From NCBI GenBank assembly GCA_910588965.1, contig CAJUSO010000007.1, forward strand, positions 22,849-86,848: a stretch of 64,000 nucleotides of DNA, given 5' to 3'. Position numbers and translations under genes: made by a program. Positions 36,340 to 44,513 of the stretch are shown here, in pieces (position 1 is the stretch's first letter; every line of letters starts with the position of its first letter). This DNA is from an uncultured Lachnospiraceae bacterium. GTDB taxonomy: Bacteria > Bacillota > Clostridia > Lachnospirales > Lachnospiraceae. Below the pieces are notes generated by a model, which searched no databases, had not been told where the DNA came from, and was given only the letters and a program-made list of their open reading frames with translations.

Positions 36340-36533
36340 TACTGGAAAAGATACGTCTATGAGATTAGGAAAGTAGTTTCAGAAAATGAAACGGCTGCTT
36401 CGTTGACGGGTATAACCCGTTGTGATAGGATGAAATGAAATCAAAGATGTTTGGCGTTTTATAAAGAATGCCTGGCTGGCGGTTGGGATCAGCTAATAGA
36501 ATTCGGCAGATCCGGCCGCTGAATTAATAGAAA

Positions 36534-36572
36534 GGGATGCAACAATCTACTACAAATTGTTGCATCCCTTTT
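36534..36572. terminator. Left inverted-repeat site of switch 2, also a terminator
   Basis: GGGATGCAACAAT (36534-36546) pairs with ATTGTTGCATCCC (36556-36568), then TTTT. On the reverse strand the same hairpin ends RNA from the promoter at 36582-36607, although the A-tract there is only AAA. The inner 23 bp (36540-36562, spacer ACTAC at 36549-36553) recur inverted at 37355-37377 with one mismatch. Confidence 0.82.
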
Positions 36573-36581
36573 ACACTTACT

Positions 36582-36607
36582 ATATCGTACAGAACCCAAA
36601 ATACTTA
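36582..36607 (-). promoter_or_regulatory. Sigma-28-like promoter of switch 2, pointing left
   Basis: Reverse strand TAAG (36604-36607), N15, ACGATAT (36582-36588), the same as in switch 1. About 60 bp around it are conserved between the two segments although nearby non-coding DNA is not, which supports function. Confidence 0.75.
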
Positions 36608-36735
36608 ACAGGGAAATTGAAATTTCTTAAATTTCCTGTCTGGCAGTTCTTGCCAACCTTTCCAAGGAGCACTTATTTTCTGGCAGCTGTGGGGATCCAA
36701 GATAGCGGGAAGGGACTTATGTATTATATCCGCTG

Positions 36736-37314
36736 TCAGAGGTTTACTTCCAGGAAAACCTGGTCTATATCGTCTTGTTCAATCCCCAGGTAGCGTTTTG
36801 TAATCTGAAAGGAGGAATGGTTGAAAATCTTCATTAGGACAGCCGGCTGCACACCCATTTTCCAGGCATGGTAGCCAAAGGTCTTGCGCAGCGTATGGCA
36901 GCTGATTTCCGTCTCGAAGTGCAGTTCCTGCCCGGCAGATTTTAAGGCACGGTAGGCCTGGCAGCGGCTTAAGTGTTTCTTCCCATCCCGCCCCGGGAAC
37001 AGGAAATCTTCTTCCTTTATGTTGGGGAGGCTGTTTTTGTAGAGGGTCAGCGCCTGGGCAGCGTTTTTGTTCAAGGCGTTCTGGGTTTTCTTGCCGGTTT
37101 TGCTTTCAATAATCGTGATATGCCGACGGAGGCGGTTGGTCCTGAAATTATAGATGTCCCCCCAGGTTAAGGAGAGCAGGTCGCTAATCCGGATGGCTGT
37201 ATTAATGCCCAGGCATACCATGGCATAGTTACGCAGGTTAGGCTTGTCATGAAGGAAATAGCGTTTCAGCGCCTCGATTTCTTCAACTTTGCGGATGGGT
37301 TGTGTTGTGCCCAT
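36736..37314 (-). CDS. Tyrosine site-specific recombinase (FimB/FimE-like), switch 2
   Basis: 192 residues, same length as the first. The start at 37314 (MGTTQPIRKVEE) follows AGGAGG; an in-frame ATG at 37419 would run across the recombination site and is unlikely. Catalytic residues are Arg in TAIRISDLLSL, Lys in IIESKTGK, CHTLRKTFGYH and TKRYLGI. The gene is enclosed by the sites at 36540 and 37355. Differences from the first recombinase may match the different spacer or arm bases of its sites. Confidence 0.9.
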   Translation of the reverse strand: MGTTQPIRKVEEIEALKRYFLHDKPNLRNYAMVCLGINTAIRISDLLSLTWGDIYNFRTNRLRRHITIIESKTGKKTQNALNKNAAQALTLYKNSLPNIKEEDFLFPGRDGKKHLSRCQAYRALKSAGQELHFETEISCHTLRKTFGYHAWKMGVQPAVLMKIFNHSSFQITKRYLGIEQDDIDQVFLEVNL

Positions 37315-37354
37315 AATGGAACCTCCTATTCTTATCTGGTTTTGTAGTATCATG

Positions 37355-37377
37355 CAACAATTTGTAGTAAATTGTTG
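37355..37377. repeat. Right inverted-repeat site of switch 2
   Basis: CAACAATTT, spacer GTAGT (37364-37368), AAATTGTTG. A partial copy of the inner part (TTTGTAGTA) lies 20 bases to the left at 37341-37349 and could be an accessory contact. The next 56 bases up to csrA show no promoter. Confidence 0.85.
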
Positions 37378-37433
37378 AATCCTGGCATACAGGCATTCAT
37401 ATGGGAGATGGAGTTGCAAACAAGGAGGTTCCT

Positions 37434-37748
37434 ATGCTGAAATTAACAGTGAAGGCAGGCGAGTACCTGCTGGTAGGGGATGACATCAAAGTGGTATTCA
37501 CCGGGGGCAGCGCGAATAACATGCATGTCTTAGTGGATGCACCTAGGTCTATGAACATCGTGCGCAGCACGGCCTTGGAGAAATACGGCATGGCAGCAGG
37601 GCCTGGGAATGAAGTGAAGCACCACAAGGATAGGGAACTGTCGCCAGAGGCCAAGGAAAAGATTAAAGCCATCCTCATGGAAGAGCGGAAGAGGGCAAAG
37701 AGGGAAGAGGCAGCAAGGAATAACCCGTTGAGAAGGTATGGCGGGTAA
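37434..37748 (+). CDS. csrA: CsrA family RNA-binding regulator, cassette 2
   Basis: 104 residues, identical in protein sequence to the copy at 29333. Start at 37434 after AAGGAGG. It is first behind switch 2 and before flagellin 2. Two identical CsrA genes mean that turning on either switch adds to the same regulator pool, so one cassette could affect translation of the other flagellin. Confidence 0.88.
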   Translation: MLKLTVKAGEYLLVGDDIKVVFTGGSANNMHVLVDAPRSMNIVRSTALEKYGMAAGPGNEVKHHKDRELSPEAKEKIKAILMEERKRAKREEAARNNPLRRYGG

Positions 37749-38036
37749 GGCATGGGTAGGGATAGGTAATATGCAGGGATGCCTAGGGTTCCTGCTTATT
37801 ATAAATAGCCAATCCGCAGGGCGGGGAGGCTTTGTGGAAGCCAATTTGCACAGCTTGGCTTATCATGGAAAAGCTGCTGTGTGAAGAGGAAAGAGTTAAA
37901 ACATAAATGTGCGCAAACGGATTTGCGGCATGGCTGTTGGCTTGCAAAGCAAGTGGCAGTAACAGGCCTGCTGAAGGGAAGCCATAAATAGGCAGGCATA
38001 TCAAAAACAAGGAGGAAAAATATTATGGCAATGGTA
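37452..38036 (+). repeat. 585-bp direct repeat, copy 2
   Basis: Matches 29351-29935 with one mismatch. The offset between copies is constant at 8101 bp, so there are no gaps. Confidence 0.9.
37749..38024 (+). promoter_or_regulatory. Flagellin 5' leader with candidate CsrA-binding sites, copy 2
   Basis: Same leader as in cassette 1; the CsrA-like sites are at 37771-37782 and 38007-38013. Confidence 0.55.
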
Positions 38037-39206
38037 GTACAGCACAATCTTACAGCAATGAATTCTAACCGTCAGTTGGGGGTGATTACAAGTGCACAAT
38101 CAAAATCATCTGAGAAATTATCATCTGGCTACAGGATTAATCGTGCAGCAGATGATGCAGCAGGGTTGAAGATTTCTGAGAAAATGAGGAGTCAGATCCG
38201 TGGGTTGAACAAGGCATCAGCAAATGCGCAGGATGGTATCTCTTTGATTCAGACGGCAGAGGGTGCATTGAATGAAGCTCATTCTATCCTTCAGCGTATG
38301 CATGAGTTGGCAGTCCAGGGTGCTAATGACACGAACCAAGACATTGATCGTGAGGCAATTGATGAAGAATTGGCAGCCTTAACAGAAGAACTTGATAGGA
38401 TTTCTGAGACCACACAGTTCAACAAGCAGAATTTGTTGGATGGTACATTCACAAATAAAAACCTTCACGTAGGTGCGAATGCGAACCAGAAAATAAGCAT
38501 TAAAATTGATAATATGGATGCAGCGGCGCTCGGCTTAAAGAATTTTACGTATTTTAAAGGTGCAGAAACAGTCTCCTATTCTAAGATTACGTATATGGGT
38601 GTTGAATATAATTATGATCCATCATTAAGTGAGACAGCTAATATGAATGCTTTTGTATCACTGGCTAAAGACAAGGGCGCTGAAGCTTTTACAGATAGAA
38701 TGATAGGAATAAATTCAAATGGAGGCTATGTATTAGCGAGCGGAACTAGCTATGCTACAATGAGCGCAGCACAAAGTATAGGACCTAGCCTTCTTGCCAG
38801 CCAGTATGGCTCCGTGGCAGGGGCAAAGTGGGATGAATTGCTGTCAAATGCAAAGAAAACAGGTATGACAGTCGGAGGGTTTGGAGACAGCGTTACATTT
38901 ACAAGCCCTACGGTTGCAGATTATGACAAAGCGAATGCTACTCTGCAGGCAGTACAGGCAGCTATTAATGTAGTGTCTACCCAGCGTTCTGCACTTGGCG
39001 CAATCCAAAACCGCTTAGAGCATACCGTGGCAAACTTGGATAATGTGGCAGAAAACACACAGGCGGCAGAGTCCCGGATCCGCGATACGGATATGGCCTC
39101 AGAAATGGTTGAATACAGCAAGAACCAGATTCTTGCCCAAGCGGGGCAGGCCATGTTGGCGCAAGGTAACCAGGCAACGCAGGGAGTACTGTCATTGCTT
39201 CAGTAG
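38025..39206 (+). CDS. hag: Flagellin, cassette 2
   Basis: 393 residues. D0/D1 ends are close to flagellin 1, but the centre (about 165-300) is different and rich in Ser, Thr, Gly and Tyr (ASGTSYATMSAAQSIGPS). At the TLR5-contact motif it reads QRMHELAVQ, with His93 where flagellin 1 has Asn and many flagellins have Arg. Start at 38025 after AAGGAGG. A strong terminator follows 20 bases after the stop, so downstream glycosylation genes get only read-through or another promoter. Confidence 0.96.
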   Translation: MAMVVQHNLTAMNSNRQLGVITSAQSKSSEKLSSGYRINRAADDAAGLKISEKMRSQIRGLNKASANAQDGISLIQTAEGALNEAHSILQRMHELAVQGANDTNQDIDREAIDEELAALTEELDRISETTQFNKQNLLDGTFTNKNLHVGANANQKISIKIDNMDAAALGLKNFTYFKGAETVSYSKITYMGVEYNYDPSLSETANMNAFVSLAKDKGAEAFTDRMIGINSNGGYVLASGTSYATMSAAQSIGPSLLASQYGSVAGAKWDELLSNAKKTGMTVGGFGDSVTFTSPTVADYDKANATLQAVQAAINVVSTQRSALGAIQNRLEHTVANLDNVAENTQAAESRIRDTDMASEMVEYSKNQILAQAGQAMLAQGNQATQGVLSLLQ

Positions 39207-39225
39207 GTTTGCGCTTAACCAGGAT

Positions 39226-39253
39226 AAAAAAACCAGCCTTGGCTGGTTTTTTT
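39226..39253 (+). terminator. Strong terminator after flagellin 2
   Basis: AAAAAAACCAGCC, loop TT, GGCTGGTTTTTTT: a 13-bp perfect stem with a T-tract. Confidence 0.92.
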
Positions 39254-39275
39254 ATTTGGAGCAGGAGGCAGGCAG

Positions 39276-39629
39276 ATGGAAAAGAAGATACAAGATTTAT
39301 ATGAGGGCATTAATTTCCTTGGGTTTAACACCACATATCACCGTAATAATAACTATGTGGAAAACTGTAAAAGATTGGTTCCGAAGATACAGGAATTTGT
39401 CCAGTGGTTTATGGCAGGGACGCAGCCTGGGATTGGGAGAGAAGTATATGATAACCTGGTCAGTATTTTAGAAGACTGTGAAACAGCCCTGAGGGAACAT
39501 GACAATGTGCTTATGATGGATGCTTTGGAACAGGGGATTGCAGGGTATTTAGAAATGTTCCTGACAGAAGAGTATTTCAGGGAAAAGGAGACAGCTTATG
39601 TCGGAGGAGTTAAGGGAGAGGAACCTTAA
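39276..39629 (+). CDS. Small conserved protein between flagellin and Maf, cassette 2
   Basis: 117 residues, helical. Paralogue of the protein at 31216 (shared KIQE, F-x-x-G, DxVLMxDxL) with a different tail. No family recognised. It overlaps the Maf gene by 32 bases. Same inferred job: a cassette-specific partner of flagellin or Maf. Confidence 0.75.
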   Translation: MEKKIQDLYEGINFLGFNTTYHRNNNYVENCKRLVPKIQEFVQWFMAGTQPGIGREVYDNLVSILEDCETALREHDNVLMMDALEQGIAGYLEMFLTEEYFREKETAYVGGVKGEEP

Positions 39630-41457
39630 GGTACTGGAGGGGCGCTTTCCTGGCATATGTGAAATCATAGAAGAGAAAAAGGAAAAGCTACTGGAGAAAG
39701 AAGCAGTATTTATTGGAGAAGAAGCAGCCTTTACAAAGGAGCCGGTATTAATAGCCCAAAAAGAAGGCCGCAGGTTATATTTATCAGGGCGGCGTGATCC
39801 TTGGGCACACCCTAAGAACCAGGTATCTGTATTGGGTAAGATTGTCCCCAATGCCCCAGTGTTTCTCATGGGGATGGGGAACATCCATTACCTGGAGGAA
39901 CTGATAAGGCGGACGGATGAAAGTGTAATCATCTTACTTTATGAACCTCTTTTCTCTGTATTTTATAAGCAGCTGGAGAAAGTGGATTTCGGGAAAATAT
40001 TTGGCAAGCGGACAGTTGCTTTGATTATAGAAGGGATTAACGAAGATGGCATGGAAAGCATTGTAGAGGCCATGTTGTATGGGGACAGAATCCCGCTGAT
40101 GAAATATTTTGTGCTTCCGAATTATGTGGAGCTGTGCAGGGAACAAGTAAACTGGTTTTTAGGGCTACTGATAAAAAAATCGGAAAGGTATTATGTAGGG
40201 ATAGGGACACGGATATTTTTCAGCCCTTACCAGGCGGAAAATTTTTATAAGAATGTAAGGTATGTTCGTACAGGCTATAAAGCATTCCAATTATTAGGCG
40301 TTATTCCAAATGATGTCCCAGCGTTTGTGGTGTCAGCAGGGCCTTCCTTGAATAAAAACATAAAGGAACTGAAACGTGCAAAGAATAAATCTTTTATTAT
40401 TGCAGTGGATACAGCAGTGAAGCCTTTGCTTCAGGAGGGGATTGAGCCTGATATGTTTGCCACTCTAGATGGCATTAAGCCTTTGGAGTTGGTAGAGACA
40501 GAGCAGGCGAGGGGGATTCCCTTATTGACCGTGGTAAGGGCTGCGCATTCGGTTATGGATTACCATACAGGGAAAAAATTCTTTTTCGATGAGGGTTACG
40601 GATATGTCCGGAAATTATTTGAGATGAACGGGAAAACAATAGAAGGGTTTCCTGCAGGAGGGTCAGTTGCCACAATTGCCTTTTCCCTGGTATGCCATCT
40701 TGGTTTCCGTAAAATTGTCTTTGTAGGCCAGGATTTGGCTTATACGGAAAATAAATCCCATGCGGATGGGACCTTCCAGGCTGTGATGCCAGAGGAAAAT
40801 ACGGAAAAGTTTATGAAGGTTCCAGGTAATTATGCTGAAGAGGTCCCTACAATAAAAAACCTGGATAATTACCGCAAATGGTTTGAAGAGTATATAGAAC
40901 AATGGGAAACCGGGCATGAAGTGGAATTTATCAATGCAACGGAAGGGGGCGCCAAGATAAAGGGCACGAAGCTTATGGCTTTGTCAGAAGTGATTGGCCA
41001 GGAATGCAGCAAAGAGGTTGATATCCGTGCAAGTATCGATAGCCTTACCCCAGTGTTCAATGGAAAAGAGCAAGAAAAAATCCTGTCCTTTTTCCATGAG
41101 ACCCCTAAGAAAGTACACGAGATTGTAACCTTGGCACAGGAAGGCAGGAAACTCTATATCCAGCTGGACAAGCTGTGCAGAAAGGGGAATATGGATAAGC
41201 AAGCTTATCTTAAAATCTTAAAGCGGGTTAAGCGAAACCGCAAGAAGATAGAGGGGAACCCCAATTATGAATTACTGAGTGATTCCATGGCGAAGGCGGA
41301 GCAGATTATCCGCTCCGGCCAATATTTAAGGCAGGAGACAGTGGAGGAGGAAGGGATTGAGCTTGCACGGCAGGGGAGGAAGTTTATGGAGTTACTGGAA
41401 GAGTATGCCAGGATTATAGAAGGGTATACGGAAGAGACAGTTGCAAAAGCCAAATAG
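39598..41457 (+). CDS. Motility accessory factor, DUF115 family glycosyltransferase, cassette 2
   Basis: 619 residues. DUF115 core at about 230-400 (PAFVVSAGPSLNKNIKEL, IAVDTAVKPLLQEGIEPDMFATLDG, VGQDLAYTENKSHADG). Start at 39598 after AAAGGAG. It is clearly paralogous to the protein at 31536 but differs along its whole length, fitting specificity for flagellin 2 or for a differently modified sugar. Confidence 0.9.
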   Translation: MSEELRERNLKVLEGRFPGICEIIEEKKEKLLEKEAVFIGEEAAFTKEPVLIAQKEGRRLYLSGRRDPWAHPKNQVSVLGKIVPNAPVFLMGMGNIHYLEELIRRTDESVIILLYEPLFSVFYKQLEKVDFGKIFGKRTVALIIEGINEDGMESIVEAMLYGDRIPLMKYFVLPNYVELCREQVNWFLGLLIKKSERYYVGIGTRIFFSPYQAENFYKNVRYVRTGYKAFQLLGVIPNDVPAFVVSAGPSLNKNIKELKRAKNKSFIIAVDTAVKPLLQEGIEPDMFATLDGIKPLELVETEQARGIPLLTVVRAAHSVMDYHTGKKFFFDEGYGYVRKLFEMNGKTIEGFPAGGSVATIAFSLVCHLGFRKIVFVGQDLAYTENKSHADGTFQAVMPEENTEKFMKVPGNYAEEVPTIKNLDNYRKWFEEYIEQWETGHEVEFINATEGGAKIKGTKLMALSEVIGQECSKEVDIRASIDSLTPVFNGKEQEKILSFFHETPKKVHEIVTLAQEGRKLYIQLDKLCRKGNMDKQAYLKILKRVKRNRKKIEGNPNYELLSDSMAKAEQIIRSGQYLRQETVEEEGIELARQGRKFMELLEEYARIIEGYTEETVAKAK

Positions 41458-41527
41458 GGGGAACGGCTTTCTTGGCATAGGGCTCATGGGAGGCAGTACA
41501 AAACGGCAGCATACAGGAGGCAAATAG

Positions 41528-42517
41528 ATGTTAAACCAAAAAACAATCCTAGTCACAGGGGGGACAGGCTCTTTCGGCAATGCGTTCACAGAATATGTCT
41601 TAGGGCATTATGAGCCAAAGAAAATCATTATCTATTCCCGTGATGAATTCAAGCAGTTCCAGATGGCGGACAGGCTCAAGAAGCATAAGGACAGGCTGCG
41701 TTTCTTCATTGGGGACGTCCGCGACAGGGAGCGCATGTTCCGGGCATTGGACGGCGTGGATTATGTAGTCCATGCAGCGGCGCTGAAGCAAGTGCCTGCC
41801 TGTGAATATAACCCGATGGAGGCTGTTAAGACCAACATCAACGGGGCAGTGAACCTGGTGGACGCGGCTCTGGACCGTGGGGTGAGGCGGGTAGTAGCGT
41901 TATCCACGGACAAGGCGGTCAACCCCATTAACTTATACGGGGGGACTAAGCTGGTTTCAGACAAATTATTCATTGCGGCAAATGCATACTCTGGGGAGAA
42001 GGATGTCCGTTTTTCCATTGTGCGTTATGGGAATGTTGCGGGGAGCAGGGGTTCCGTCATCCCATTCTTCCGGCAGATTGTGGAGCGGGGGGAAGGCGTC
42101 CTCCCAATTACCGACTGCCGTATGACGAGGTTCTGGATTAGCCTGGAAGAAGGGGTGCAGCTGGTGGTGAAAGCCTTGCAGGAGGCAAGGGGAGGGGAAA
42201 CCTTCATATCCAAGATCCCATCCTTTAAGGTGACAGATTTGGCACAGGCCATGGCGCCTGGGTATCGTCAGAAGGAAATCGGCATCCGGGAAGGTGAGAA
42301 ACTGCATGAAGTGATGGTCACCCAGGAAGATTCGGCCATGACATATGAATATGAGAAGCACTATATTATATACCCCCATTACAATTGGTGGGAAGAAGGA
42401 CGCGTGCTGCCTGGCGGAGCCAAGGTAAGGGAAGGCTTTGAATACAGCTCAGGCACGAATAAGGAATGGCTGGATGTGGAGCAGTTACGGGAACTCCTGG
42501 CAAGGATGGGCAGATAA
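41528..42517 (+). CDS. pseB: UDP-N-acetylglucosamine 4,6-dehydratase (inverting), PseB, cassette 2
   Basis: 329 residues. GGTGSFGNAF and STDKAVNPINLYGGTK as in cassette 1, with high overall identity to the protein at 33410. Preceded by AGGAGG. Since both copies make the same intermediate, the duplication probably reflects coupling of sugar supply to each switch rather than a new reaction. Confidence 0.95.
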   Translation: MLNQKTILVTGGTGSFGNAFTEYVLGHYEPKKIIIYSRDEFKQFQMADRLKKHKDRLRFFIGDVRDRERMFRALDGVDYVVHAAALKQVPACEYNPMEAVKTNINGAVNLVDAALDRGVRRVVALSTDKAVNPINLYGGTKLVSDKLFIAANAYSGEKDVRFSIVRYGNVAGSRGSVIPFFRQIVERGEGVLPITDCRMTRFWISLEEGVQLVVKALQEARGGETFISKIPSFKVTDLAQAMAPGYRQKEIGIREGEKLHEVMVTQEDSAMTYEYEKHYIIYPHYNWWEEGRVLPGGAKVREGFEYSSGTNKEWLDVEQLRELLARMGR

Positions 42518-42544
42518 AATCAGATACCAAGAAAGGAGGCAAAT

Positions 42545-43180
42545 ATGGGCTATAAGACAGAACAGGAAGCATTTTGGAGCGGGGAATTTGGAGACTGCTA
42601 CATAGAAAGGAATGGGTGCACGGAAGAGTTCTTAGCATCAGCAATCGGCCTTTTTTCAAAAGTGTTAGGAAGGGCAGGCACGGTAAAAAGCGTAATTGAA
42701 TTTGGGTCGAACATAGGGAATAACTTAAAAGCAATCAAGACATTGGTTCCAGGCGTCCAGGCAGCAGCCATTGAAATCAACCATAAGGCTGCATCCCAGC
42801 TGAAAAGGGATGCATTTTGGGAAGGCAGCATAAACGTGTTCGAGGAATCCATCTTGGAATTCCAGCCGGCAGAGGAATACGACATGTCCCTGATATCCGG
42901 CGTGCTCATCCATATAAACCCAGAGGAACTGCAAAATGTATATGAAAAGCTGTACCTGTCCTCCAGGAGGTATATCTATATAGCAGAATACTATAACCCG
43001 ACGCCCGTTGAAATCCCATACCGTGGGCATGGGGGAAAACTGTTCAAGCGGGATTTTGCAGGTGAATTTTTGGACATGTACCCAGACTGCAGGTTAGTGG
43101 ATTATGGCTTCCAATACCATAGGGATAATTGTTTCCCAGGGGATGATGTGACATGGTTTTTGATGGAAAAGACGGACTAA
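42545..43180 (+). CDS. Pseudaminic acid biosynthesis-associated methyltransferase, cassette 2
   Basis: 211 residues. SVIEFGSNIGNNLKAIK and AAIEINHKA form the SAM pocket; the protein aligns with the one at 34432. Start after AAAGGAGG. Confidence 0.9.
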   Translation: MGYKTEQEAFWSGEFGDCYIERNGCTEEFLASAIGLFSKVLGRAGTVKSVIEFGSNIGNNLKAIKTLVPGVQAAAIEINHKAASQLKRDAFWEGSINVFEESILEFQPAEEYDMSLISGVLIHINPEELQNVYEKLYLSSRRYIYIAEYYNPTPVEIPYRGHGGKLFKRDFAGEFLDMYPDCRLVDYGFQYHRDNCFPGDDVTWFLMEKTD

Positions 43181-43193
43181 GGGGGCGCAGGAG

Positions 43194-44513
43194 ATGGAAA
43201 ATCCAGGGAAGCAAATCTATGAAATTGCCGCGGGGCTGTTCCCTATCTGCCGCAGCATTACAGGGGACGGGGTAAGGCAGACGTTACAGCTTTTGAAGAA
43301 GGTTATCCCCCAGATGGAGATTATGGAAGTACCAAGTGGGACAAAAGCGTTTGATTGGGAAATCCCAAAGGAATGGAATATTTCAGAGGGATATATTGAA
43401 GACAGTACAGGTACGCGCGTGCTTGATTTTAAGGAGAATAACCTGCATGTCATGGGGTATTCTGTGCCTGTGGATGCTTCCGTGCCATTAGAAGAATTGA
43501 AAAACCATATTTATACAGAACCGTCCCAGCCCTCCGTAGTGCCTTATGTCACATCATATTATAAAGAACGCTTTGGTTTCTGTATGAGTGAAGAGCAGAA
43601 AAACAGGCTGCCAGAGGGTATTTACCATATGTGCATAAAAAGCGAACTGAAGCAGGGGCATATGACCTATGGGGAAGTGGTGCTTCCAGGTGAAAGCAGG
43701 GAGGAGATATTCTTCTCAACTTATATCTGCCATCCGTCCATGGCAAATAATGAGTGTTCCGGGCCGGCGCTAGCAGCATATCTTGCAGCCTGGCTGGCGG
43801 GGCAGAAGAGCCGGAGGTATACCTATCGCTTTGTGTTCATACCAGAAACCATCGGATCCATCTATTATCTGAGCAGGCATAAGGACGGACTGAAGGAACA
43901 TATGGCAGCAGGCTTTAACCTTTCTTGTGTAGGCGATAATTACAATTATTCCATGGTAGGGTCACGCTATGGGGATACTTTAGCAGACCGGGTATTGAAG
44001 AATGCCCTGCAGAACCATGGCGAGGGCTTTACTGCGTATTCCTTCCTGGCAAGGGGCTCCGATGAGCGGCAGTATAATGCCCCTGGGATTGATTTGCCAG
44101 TGGTGGTTTTTTGCCGTACCAAGTATGGGGAGTATCCCCAATACCATACTTCTGCGGATAATATGGATTACATTTCGCCTGAGGGCTTCCAGGGAAGCTT
44201 TGAGGTCATGTCAGAGGTAATCAATGCCCTGGAGCATAATAGGAGATACAGGGTTAAAGTGTTATGTGAGCCGCAGTTAGGGAAACGGGGGTTATACCCT
44301 ACGGTCAGCAGGAAAGGCCAATATGATGAGGTTTATGGGATTACAAATTTTATCGCCTATGCAGATGGGACAAACGACCTGATAGAGATAAGCGACCGGA
44401 TTGGGTGCCCGGTTGGCATGCTGGTAGGGATTGCAGGGAGATTAGAGGAAAATGGCCTTCTTGAGGCTGAAGAGGGGGAGGGATATGGAAAGACTATACA
44501 GGAAACAGAATAA
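43194..44513 (+). CDS. DUF4910/aminopeptidase-like protein of polysaccharide clusters
   Basis: 439 residues. The pattern ICRSITGDGVRQTL, then STYICHPSMANNECSG, VFIPETIGSIYYLSRH and YPQYHTSADNMDYI matches the M28-like DUF4910 family found in cell-surface glycan loci. His, Asp/Glu residues in CHPSMANNECSG and the final H in YHTSADN could bind zinc. The C-terminal 80 residues form a winged-helix-like domain. Its reaction is not known; removal of an acyl or aminoacyl group from a sugar amine would fit the next genes, but this is a guess. It overlaps the following gene by 29 bases. Confidence 0.75.
   Translation: MENPGKQIYEIAAGLFPICRSITGDGVRQTLQLLKKVIPQMEIMEVPSGTKAFDWEIPKEWNISEGYIEDSTGTRVLDFKENNLHVMGYSVPVDASVPLEELKNHIYTEPSQPSVVPYVTSYYKERFGFCMSEEQKNRLPEGIYHMCIKSELKQGHMTYGEVVLPGESREEIFFSTYICHPSMANNECSGPALAAYLAAWLAGQKSRRYTYRFVFIPETIGSIYYLSRHKDGLKEHMAAGFNLSCVGDNYNYSMVGSRYGDTLADRVLKNALQNHGEGFTAYSFLARGSDERQYNAPGIDLPVVVFCRTKYGEYPQYHTSADNMDYISPEGFQGSFEVMSEVINALEHNRRYRVKVLCEPQLGKRGLYPTVSRKGQYDEVYGITNFIAYADGTNDLIEISDRIGCPVGMLVGIAGRLEENGLLEAEEGEGYGKTIQETE

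Larger units (their letters stand above)
36540..37377. other. Putative invertible DNA segment 2 (flagellin switch)
   Basis: An 838-bp segment built like segment 1: inverted 23-bp sites, a reverse-strand tyrosine recombinase inside, and an outward sigma-28-like promoter at the left end. Counting a few flanking bases, 31 bp match between the two sites with two differences. The 5-base spacer (GTAGT read at the right site) differs from that of switch 1 (GCTAT). It is in the OFF orientation for csrA-flagellin 2. Confidence 0.8.

Noticed and set aside
28590..37314. The two tyrosine recombinases as integrases of a mobile element
   Set aside because: They are catalytic-core size, each enclosed by its own inverted sites, with no excisionase, tRNA attachment site, phage or conjugation genes nearby.
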